Source of the DNA: Chondrus crispus
Taxonomy: Eukaryota; Rhodophyta; Florideophyceae; Gigartinales; Gigartinaceae
DNA length: 64,000 nucleotides
Reading direction: 5' to 3'
Assembly: GCF_000350225.1 (NCBI RefSeq)
Contig: NW_005179255.1
Coordinates: forward strand, 22,588-86,587
Positions 36,095 through 45,052 of the stretch are shown here, piece by piece (the stretch's first letter is position 1; each line of letters opens with the position of its first letter). The notes below the pieces were generated by a model, which saw nothing but the letters and a program-made list of their open reading frames with translations, was not told where the DNA came from and searched no databases. Both the position numbers and the translations under genes were made by a program.

Positions 36095-36838
36095 AACTTA
36101 AATACTAGTGCTATACCAAAAAAGTTCGAATAGTACACAACAATGAGTTTCCGGTGATCCGTCCGTCTGTGCCTCCCCCGAACAACCAAGCATTTCTTGC
36201 GCTAGCAGGTTCAACGTAAATTGCGCAGCGCCCCACATCCCGCACTCTAAGCACGACCAGCAGACGGCGGCAGTGACGGTGTCGCCTCATACCTTAGACG
36301 ACGTCGAAGCCGCACAGCATGACCTGGACGAAGCAGATGGGCATGGTGCCCGGCTTGCCCACATCGCGAATCGTAAAAAATATCGCCACCGAAGCTCAAA
36401 GTATTGTTGAAGGTCGCTCTCTGTGCGTGGGAATGCTAGCGGCTACAGGCACGATTGTGCAACAGTGCAGGCGGATGATTTAAAAAAATCCAGCATGTCG
36501 TAATTGTTTGTAACAGATATCGAAAAACAGGTTGACGTTTTCGGTTGGCAGGTAGTCGGGGTCGGACACCTCTGTCCTTTCCCGCACCCGAGCCCGCCAC
36601 CGCTCATATATCACCATGCTCCACGCTCCGATGTTCCCTAATGCCGACACTCCTTCCATTGCCACAGCTACTCAGCACACAAAAGTGTCAAGGTACTCCC
36701 AAGAATGATCGATTCGAGCCTTTTCTGGAAGCTCATCGTCGTACAGCCATAGAACTTGACTACGTGGACCAAAGAAGAAGCACGATGAAAACGTTCAGTT
36801 CCGCGAACGAATGAAATACTACGTTAAGGTGATCAAAC
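36095..36838. other. Gap between the transposase relic and the Sel1 pseudogene
   Basis: Short plus-strand stretches look protein-like, for example IATEAQSIVEGRSLCVGMLA near 36.4 kb and FRERMKYYVKVIKRGTSY near 36.81 kb. The second runs toward the Sel1 pseudogene and may be its 5' part. Neither could be named. Confidence 0.3.
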
Positions 36839-38117
36839 GTGGCACGAGCTACAGAGAAGATCTTCTTCTCAAACTTCACAGCACTCGGAAGAAAATGGTC
36901 AAGCCAACTTCAGGAGGTTCTTGTAAAAGTAGACGGAGAGAGGGATCGAACTGAGGACCTACGTGCGATTGGGGATCACGGTCATATTGCCGCGATGGTG
37001 AGCCTTGGCACACCACTGGAGAAGGAGGCAGACGGGGTCGACATGAATGCTGTCCGTGCTGCATAGTTGTACGAAAACGCGATCGACAAGAATGACGTCA
37101 ACGCGATGTTCGCTCTCGGCTTGCTGTTGGAGAAGAGCGCAGAGGGGGTCGATAGGAACGCGGCTTGCGCCGTGGAGTTGTACGAACGTGCGATCGAAGT
37201 AGACCAGTGTGTCGACGCGATATACAAGCTTGGCAACCTAATGAGGGATGGGAACGACGGAGTTGAGAAGGATGAAGCGCGGGCGGTCAAACTATAGAAG
37301 AGGGCGATTGAGGAACAGGATCATGTTCATTCTATGTTCAATTTCGGCACGCTGCTGGCATATGATGTGGAGGGATTCGAGAGAAACACGGCATAGACAA
37401 GTTCGAGCGTGCGATCGAGAAGGGTAATGATGTCGCTTCGATGGTCAATCTCGGTCTCCTCCCTCACAAGGGCACTGAGGGAGTCGAGACGAACGCGGTT
37501 AACGCTGTACGAATGGGAGATGGTGCATCTCGGCCTCCTACTGCAGGACGGCGCGGGGGGGTCGTGAAGAACGGGGTTCGCGCCTCAGAGCTGTACGAGC
37601 TTGCGATTGACAGGAGGGACGATGTGCATGCATTGGACAATCTTGGTCTGCTGCTACTCCACGGCACGGAAGGAGTGGAAATGGACGAGGTCCGCGCTCT
37701 GGAGCTGTACGAGCGTGCCCAGCGGTAACACTAAGTTGAATCTGGCTCTCCTCCTGACGGATGGAGGAGATGGGGTTGCGGAACGCTGCGAGGGCTGCGA
37801 AGCTGCTTGAGGATGCGATTGAGGAAGACGGTATGGTGCATCTTGGCACGCTGATGCAGCACGGGGCGGACGGGGTGGGCCGTAACATAGGGCAGGCGGC
37901 ATGGCTGTATACCATGGCGATTGAAAAAGACGGAACAACGGAGTGGCTCTGCGTTGTTGCGGGCGCTAGTGGCTCAGGCGGTATGGAGAAATACGAGTCT
38001 CAGATTATTCACGACGTGCTCGACTTGGACCAGACCGATGTCCGAAATCTCATGCGTCCCAGAGTTGACGCCGTTGCTTTTACGGTTACCAGCACTTTGA
38101 CTGAGCTGCTGGATTAA
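36839..38117 (+). pseudogene. Sel1-like repeat protein, decayed
   Basis: At least seven repeats of about 35-37 residues carry the consensus A.ELYERAI......A...LG.LL..G.EGVE.N. Examples are AVELYERAIEVD, IYKLGNLMRDGNDGVEKDEA and HLGTLMQHGADGVGRNIGQA. Known: Sel1 repeats form alpha-solenoids that act as protein-binding scaffolds, often in ER-associated degradation or signalling. The C-terminal 65 residues (GGMEKYESQIIHDVLDLDQT...) leave the repeat pattern. Decay is visible: TAG codons replace the Glu and Tyr positions of repeats (37064-37066 and 37295-37297). There is a third stop near 37.4 kb, with frame changes there and near 37.73 kb. No signal peptide was seen. It is probably a former host gene or one copy of a family. 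Confidence 0.65.
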
Positions 38118-38141
38118 GATTTTGAGTCTCACTCCTGACGG

Positions 38142-39000
38142 ATGCCTGTTTTGGAGGATAAGATTGATAATATTGTGGGGGTGGCAATGTTAAAATCGCT
38201 GTTACGCAACTGGCGAGGTGGGCTACGCGATGCGGTGGGGAAGCATGTTTCTTTCAATCGGATGTTGAAGGGGAAGCATTTCGGGGTGGATTATCGGGAG
38301 AGCTATCGGACGTTCGTGGGAAAGTTGCTCAGGTGCGACCTGCACCAGTTTTACGACGGAAACAGGGCAGAGTGACACAGAGAGGATGCGGGGGATTTCT
38401 CGGCGGTACGACGAGGTGATCAACCTGTTTGACGCTGGGGAGCTAATGCGCTGGATCGGGAGGTACTTGCGGAGGGAGACCATGTCGGCGAAGAGCAGGG
38501 ACGGGATGGAGGGCGAGCTAGACGAGAGGCAGCTGTACGAAGGGCTCATGGAGGGCGGCAGGGTCGGCGGGGACAAGAGGTTGACGGCGTTGCGCGCCAC
38601 CAACTTGGCGTGCGTCTCGATGACGACGTGAGGGATGAGCGCGCGATCTGGCGGTGCAGATCGGCGGTCCTATCAGCTCCCCCTGCACTTTGTGCACGAG
38701 CCAGCCTCTTCTCCGCGATCAACTTTGCCGGCGCGACGGCAGCGACGCGCGTGTGGAGCAGACGCACCGCGGGCGTGTGGCACGTCTGCGCGAACGACGG
38801 AGTCTTGGGCGCAGCTGTCGCCGTGCGGGTGGAGACGCTTCTGCAGCGCGAGCTGACGTCCGGAAGTGGTGGAAAGCGGAACAGGAGGTTACGAAGAGGG
38901 GGAGGCTGGGCTGCAGGAGTTGCAGCGCCCCCTGTTGGCAGAGAAGCGTCGGATATTAAATGCTGGGGCGGGCAATGCCTCGACTGCAGCCACGTGTAAA
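38142..39000 (+). pseudogene. Unidentified protein relic following the Sel1 pseudogene
   Basis: Plus-strand frames in sequence read MLKSLLRNWRGGLRDAVGKH and FNRMLKGKHFGVDYRESYR, then after a frame change RRYDEVINLFDAGELMRWIG and RQLYEGLMEGGRVGGDKRL. Farther on come Arg/Ala-rich helical stretches (RKWWKAEQEVTKRG). It may be the C-terminal part of the Sel1 gene or a separate gene. No family is recognised. The changes of frame suggest decay or unrecognised introns. Confidence 0.3.
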
Positions 39001-39913
39001 ATTGCGCAGGGGAGGAATTTTATTGAATTGCAAGGGTGGGCGGTGGGCCGATACAGAAAAGTTCATTTATTTCTCTAACATTATACTCTGTCTTTATTTT
39101 CACTAATCAAGGGAGGGCCGATGCACAGGGGGGCCGATACTGTAGCACGAAATCGTCGGATATAAATTGGTTGGAAATTTACTTCTGGCACCGCCAGAAA
39201 GGTCGGTAGTCGTGCGCACGCAAAGCCGGGCGATGGAGAAGGTGTTTCAGTAGGGGTGGTGTGCTGTGGTACCACTCCCCTGCTACCCTTTTCTTTTGGT
39301 CACGAGTTCAATTCTGCATGAATACTAATAATAAATAATTTGTTGAATTTTAAATAATGTTTAGATTAATACATAATTTGTAGATTTGCACAATTTTAAT
39401 TTTTGGCAGTGTCCCGCTGGCAAATCTCATGAAGATGCGAACGTTGAGACATTCTTCGGGCAGTACACGGATCAAGAAAACGGACTTGGCAGTGAGCGGA
39501 GCAGCTCAAGACCCAACGATCAATTTTACAAGTCTGCGGACAATGGGGCTGCGAAAGGGGCGTCAACCATGTCTTCTCGAAACGGTGCGCAAGCTGAGAC
39601 TTCCTTCGTACTGTAGACTACCCCCTTTTCACTACAAAATAGAAATTCTGGGTTGGTTCATCCCGCACGAACTCCAAACACTCTCAAAACACTCCTGGGT
39701 TTAAACAAAATTACCATTTACTACTGTAGTCCTCAGAAATTACTCAACATGGCTCTTCTACGGGACTTCTGAAGAACTGTGAACGGGGGACCGACGAGTC
39801 CTCCATGTAGGGCAAGGGTGCTGGGATAGCGGTTGTACGTACTGACTGCACTGAGGGTTGCGGCGCAGCATCAGATCAGATATCGATAAAACGGATTGTA
39901 TCGCACTTTCGGG
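39001..39913. other. AT-rich stretch without a recognised gene
   Basis: An AT-rich tract lies at 39.31-39.40 kb. Two overlapping plus-strand frames (39386-39616 and 39429-39704) share no recognised motif. Confidence 0.35.
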
Positions 39914-40237
39914 CCAAAACTAAAACTTGGATTGAATCCGCCATGCGTAGCCCATGAACACCCATGCACACTAATGCCTGCATGAGCTCGCATTGAACAT
40001 ATCTCAATTGGTTTGGCCACCATTGCCCCATGCAGGCATAGACTGTTGCATGGACGGTTCCATGGAACATGTTTGGCAAAACTAAAACTTGGATTGAATC
40101 CGCCATGCGTAGCCCATGAACACCCATGCACACCAATGCCTGCATGAGCTTGCATTGGACATATCTCAATTGGTTTGGCCACCATTGCCCCATGCAGACA
40201 TAGACTGTTGCATGGACGGTTCCATGGAACATGTTTG
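39914..40237. repeat. 162-bp tandem duplication, CATG-rich family
   Basis: Two copies (39914-40075 and 40076-40237) share CTAAAACTTGGATTGAATCC, GCCTGCATGAGC and the palindrome GGTTCCATGGAACATG. They differ at a handful of positions. Composition and words (TTGCATTGG, CATGGGCTTGCAT-like) tie it to the array at 32.46-32.84 kb. Confidence 0.8.
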
Positions 40238-40329
40238 GTATTGCATAAGACCAGGCCTAAGCAAATCCCCATGGAAAACTTATGATGACCGCTCCAATTG
40301 TGTGCATGGGCTGGCATGGTCTCTGCATA

Positions 40330-40640
40330 GGAAATTTTAGAAAATCAGAAATACAGACGCTCCTAACATGATAAGCAGGAACGAAATCTTGCGAAATGGT
40401 TCCCTTAAACTTGGATCATGTGGCCGGCACTGGGCTGCTTTGAACCCTTGTAAACCACCATACGGATGCAGTTCTCGTGAGAAAAGTTGAAGCAAACAAT
40501 ATCTTATTGGTATCATTAAGCGTAAGATCGGTGTTCATGAACTGAGTGAGTTTAATATACTGCTCCATCTTGTACAGCCAAATGTGAACAAACAAGAAAC
40601 CTCTTGTTCCAGTAATTGAATCGGGCTTGTTCGGCTTCAG
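40330..40640 (-). mobile_element. Ty3/Gypsy gag relic
   Basis: The minus strand shows NKPDSITGTRGF, WLYKMEQYIKL, ILFASTFLTRTASVWWFTRV and SKFKGTISQDFVP. This is the order of the Retrotrans_gag domain (F.G......WL..ME.Y ... A...L...A..WW...., then .F...I...F.P). It is a short, broken fragment. The Copia LTR follows about 100 bp to the right. Confidence 0.6.
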
Positions 40641-40741
40641 GTTGATTGTCTTGTTGTATTTCATGGATAGTGATCGAAAGGCGATGCTATCAGTGAAATA
40701 AGGCCGGAAACAGCAACTTCCGACGAACTGAACGAGTCTAT

Positions 40742-41205
40742 TGTCAATTCTGGTTACACAAGGGACCAAGATGGAAGCCATCGATATCAAGCATTAATAT
40801 CGATAACCATCGTCCATCACTGAAATTGGGACCAATATAGAGCAGCCCGCGCAGAGTGCTTCGTTAGCACCGGGTATAGATTACTACTTATCAGTTTAGC
40901 AACAGCACTCGCTGAGAAAAAAGATACACACGAGAAAAGGAACGCAACAATAAACCGAACCATAATCGACGCCGTCGAACTAGAGAGAGTCACACGTTGA
41001 CAACCGAAACCGCCTACTGTAGAGCCACACTGATCTAGTGTTCGTATCACAGTGAAGGGCAATCGGAATCGATCACCCCTCCCGACTGCCCGTGCTCCGA
41101 GTACTTGCGATTGTGGGCGGTCATCGCTTCGTTACGATCCAAGTACTGTTGTGCGCAACACTGCAAGGCGTAGTATCGAGGAACTCATCATGTCTAGTTT
41201 TGACA
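40742..41205 (+). repeat. 5' LTR of Copia-1
   Basis: 464 bp with short inverted ends TGTCAA...TTGACA. About 98% identical to the 3' copy at 59936-60399, by direct reading. Confidence 0.9.
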
Positions 41206-41383
41206 GTTATAACTGTCTTTGAGCGTACGCAGAGACAAGTATAGCTAGACAAAAGACTTTTGCTCAAACAATATGAGTTAAAACGACGCAACGACGTCTG
41301 AACACCCTGAGATACAGTACACTCCTCCCCCGGACGACCACGACGACCCACCAGCGCCAGCAGAAAAATGCAGTAAGGAGGAA

Positions 41384-42559
41384 ATGATGGAATACCGAGA
41401 GGAAGTTGTTCGGTACTCAAGATCAGTGTTGGAATGTTTCGAACATGACACTAAGTTAAGGGAAGAAGAGCTTTGGATTGACTTTACGTCAATCTTCCGA
41501 AGCGAAACTATCTCGGTACTAACAGCATCACAGAAGTCGAAGTGGATTTCTCTCCTTCGTTCGCGAGGAGATTTTGTTCGAAAGAAGAGAGGTATTTCAA
41601 GAAACAAAGCATTAGTTGAGTGCTTGGAATCAACAGAGTTTACGAGGCTGGATCAAATTGAATGCAGCTCTGGGTCTGGCCTATCTCCTCATCGACAGAC
41701 AAAGGTCCATCTTGCTCCATCAGGACAACCGAGGCCTGATTTGGATTATTTCGCCACAGCAGAAAATGGGCTGTCTAAGAAGGCGAACTTTGATGTCTTA
41801 CACCCTTCGGGCACGCAGCACACGCCGAATAGACACAATATGTTCCCTAAAAGTACTTCACACGGCAAAAATGCGGAGCTTGGGCATTCTAAGATGACAC
41901 CACCTCATTTTCCGCGAACAGCATACTTGATGGAAAAGACGTTTCGGACACCAGATAATGACAAGAGAGGAAGCCACGCGATCGGTTCTTTGATGAAGGC
42001 ATACGCCCGACGTAGGGGCTATTCTGGTCGCTGGGATAAAGATATTGACAGCGCCATAGAAGTATTTGACACTTTGGCTGACACTTGTGCTCTCACAGAT
42101 AGCGATAACGAAAGAGCGATCCCCATTATGCTCAGAGATGATGCCCTCTCGTTTTATTCAACTACATTTCGCAACAAGAATGCTTCCTACGTTGAGATTG
42201 TGAATAGACTTCGGGAATGGTTCACGAGTGAAGAACAGCGGAATGGACTACTACGTGTGTGGCAGAGAGCATCTCTGTCGAAGGCAATGCGGAATAAGCC
42301 TAACAAGAGTAAGATTGAAGTTTTTCGTCAGCTATCCCATCACTTGTCTAGAATTCAAAACCAACTCGACAAGCGATACCATAAGGATTCTTTCTTAAAG
42401 GATCAACTCGTGATGGCCGCCGATCTTCCACATTTGGAAAGGTCTTTACGTGAACGTGTACCAAAAACCGCACATGAAACAATGCACCGTATCGCTGCAT
42501 CGCTATCGGGGGAACCGAAATCAGCAGGAGCCAACTTTGTTGCCTTGCGTCATGCATAG
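41384..42559 (+). other. Copia-1 gag
   Basis: A capsid-type domain lies in the second half: SGRWDKDIDSAIEVFDTLAD, then RAIPIMLRDDALSFYSTTF, LREWFTSEEQRNGLL and QLVMAADLPHLERSLRERV. This pattern (D.D....ALE.Y..........RA.P.ML..DAL.FY...., then W..S.EQR...L..W) is the gag of fungal and protist Copia elements. An acidic leader with a Pro/Asp run (PPPDDHDDPPAP) precedes it. Confidence 0.75.
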
Positions 42560-42571
42560 CAGAAAGACAAT

Positions 42572-43537
42572 TGTGGTGCAATGCGCCTGGTAGGCAGTGG
42601 ACAAGGTTGAAGACCCTCACGGCCCGAAAACAAACAAACAAACGAAACAACCAGAGACGCCGGCGGTGCAATGCCACGAAGTGTTCGGAGCTCCCTTTCC
42701 CTTTATGCGGGCTTGCGGCCCGCGGTAGCTCGAATCCCAAAAAGGGGGGCGCAAAGGAAGAAAAGCCCGGCCCGGGATTATAGGTGTGGTAGAGACTTGA
42801 AAAGGCAAATGCTCGACGAGTGCGGGGTGTCTAGGCAGACCGAACCCTCTGGGTCGTAAATCCAATGCTCGTGGAGCGCCTTGACACCTTATACCCTTAA
42901 TAAGGTCTTCGACGGGGACGTCGCAACGTAGCCCGTCGGGAAAGAAGAAAACGCAGCAGCGCTACACCGTCGTACTGCCCGATGGCAAAGTACCAACTCC
43001 GGATCGGTCGCAACTAGATTCCGATAGTACCAACTCTGAGAAAAGCACCACTGGTGCACCAACACAGAAGCCCGATGGCTAATGACGTTACGTTGCGGAT
43101 CGCAATCCTACAAGGAGGGACCAACTCAAGGTTAAGGGAATTTAGGATAGGGAAAGAAAGGAAAAAGGAAGGGGACCGCCGAGCGCTGAAGGATGCTGTA
43201 GGCTTAGGTGAAAGGGAGCGTCTTGGTAGAGATGGACTTCGACCAAGGCGACATTTAACTCCGGCAACTCCGGTTACCTTTACTGACTTGGTGGCCAGTG
43301 GGCTAAGGTATATATCGCCTCGCCGGAGCCACTACAGTAGCTCGCGGCGCTAAATCCCAGATCTAATCTAGTGTCAGCCAAATTAATATTGACTAATTAA
43401 CTAAATAAAATTAATAATTAAAATAAAAACTGTGCAAATATTCACACGTGTGTCCCCCAATCCCGGACTACAGTATTCATATTCCAACTTAGTTTCTTTT
43501 CTCTTCACCACCTTGTGCAACCCCTTATTGCACTACA
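42572..43537. mobile_element. Solo LTR-Z copy 2
   Basis: 966 bp from TGTGGTGCAAT to ATTGCACTACA, flanked by ACAAT at 42567-42571 and 43538-43542. Relative to copy 1 (16520-17695) it lies in the opposite orientation and is about 210 bp shorter. It interrupts Copia-1 between the capsid and zinc-knuckle parts of gag. Confidence 0.85.
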
Positions 43538-43619
43538 ACAATATCAACTACGGACTTGGGAGGCGTGTTAGCGGAGAGGCTAGACGAAGCAAGTACAGAA
43601 ACGGCCAATCGACACGAGC

Positions 43620-44187
43620 AAGAGGAAATCGTGGCCTTTCTTCTTGCAAGGGCTGTTGGGTATGCGGACAAAATCATATGGCCAAAGACCGCCACTCAAG
43701 GAGCGAAATTGTTGCTGCAGTCAACAAATTGTAAACGAGCTCTTCGAAAACGTACAATGCTGAAGATGTAGGAACAATTGCGGATGCTCTCATGGACGCC
43801 AACTCAGATACCCAAAGCAACAATGTAGAGGACGATGTCAGCTCAAACGATGATGAAGGAATTGACGACATCAATATCTCGGAAAGCACTCCACATTCAA
43901 TGGATGAGAACGAAGTCTATATTGCAATGGAGCAAGATTCTGCTAACATCGCACTTGTGCATGGCACTTCTTCTGTTCAAAACATGGAGAAAGCCATGAA
44001 CATTACGCATACCGAACTTCGTAAAGGAGAGCAAAACTCATTCGATGGTGAAATTATCGACACAGGGGCCAACCGTTCATATGTGATGTCGATCAACCAG
44101 TACAAATCATACTGTAAGGAATATCGCGTCCCCCTCAAGATCGACAACAATGACTTAAGAAATATTTCTGGGTTCTCCGGGAGGAAC
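43620..44187 (+). other. Copia-1 zinc knuckle and protease
   Basis: CWVCGQNHMAKDRH near 43.65 kb is a CCH-type knuckle with HSRSEIVAAV after it. An acidic linker leads to the protease start EIIDTGANRSYVMSINQY (D-T-G-A) near 44.06 kb. The sequence is interrupted by the Gypsy-C LTR at 44188. Confidence 0.7.
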
Positions 44188-44884
44188 TGTCGTGCACTGA
44201 GGGGGAAGTGTGGGATCCCCCTCTGGCAGAGCGCGCGCGTTCGGGGGGCCCGTGTAGGGGGTTATCGGGAGACCACCCGTAAGGGACCGGTACGGGGCCG
44301 GGCGCGAAGCGCAGTAGGGAAAGTAAGGAAAAAAGAGGGAAAACAGAGCCCAGGAGGGGCGGAGCGGTAAGGACAGCTGTCGCGCGGAGAGCCGAGCCTG
44401 GCGGAACGACGCGCGCGGTAGAGGCAGGAGGGAATCGGGACGTAGATGGCTCGCAGGGTACCGTCGTGGGACGGGGACCGACGCGAGGCTACGACTCCGT
44501 TCCAGAAACCCGAGTTGTAGACCCAAAGCTTCGTACCGTTTTACTTAGGGTCGGACGTCGGCTATATACTAGCCGACGTCGGAGCAATAATTAATTAAAC
44601 TAAAAAATACTAAATTGAACGACGGCGGCGATGGCCGGAGAAACTCCTCTTGGGGAGGTATGACAACCACGACACGTGGGGAATGACACGATTCACGTGA
44701 GGGATAACACGGGTACACGTGGGTAGAACTATCAGTACTTCGACAGGGCTCCATGGAGCTTACACCCGGACGAGGCCGGTGGTTAGTGTGCACGGATCCA
44801 CGTGTTAGGCCACTTGAGATAGTGTGGTATGCCGCGGGTACTACAGTACAGCACCGCGATTGAGCGGGCGGTCAGTGCTCTACA
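44188..44884 (-). repeat. 3' LTR of Gypsy-C
   Basis: 697 bp, TGTCGTGCACTGA...TCAGTGCTCTACA on the plus strand, an imperfect 13-bp inverted end repeat. A perfect palindrome centred on TATAC lies at 44554-44580. Confidence 0.92.
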
Positions 44885-44897
44885 TAGCCCCCCTCTC
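44885..44897 (-). other. Polypurine tract of Gypsy-C
   Basis: GAGAGGGGGGCTA on the minus strand directly precedes the LTR start TGTAGAGCACTGA. This is the place of the plus-strand DNA primer. It confirms minus orientation. Confidence 0.7.
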
Positions 44898-45052
44898 AGA
44901 GTAGAGCGTCCCCGCGAACCTTGAATCCGGCGGTCATTGCCCCGCCCTTGCCGACATACCCGCCCTTCGCAGTTAGAGTCCGCTTTGCGAGGATCAGGCG
45001 GGCGCTCGGGAGAGGAGGTGAGGTGGGTCGCGTCCGCGAGTACGCGTGCGAC

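Noticed and set aside
44921-45052. Non-ATG start for the antisense ORF
   Set aside because: The open frame begins before 45053 with no ATG. Eukaryotic initiation there is unlikely, so ATG 45053 or 45911 is preferred.
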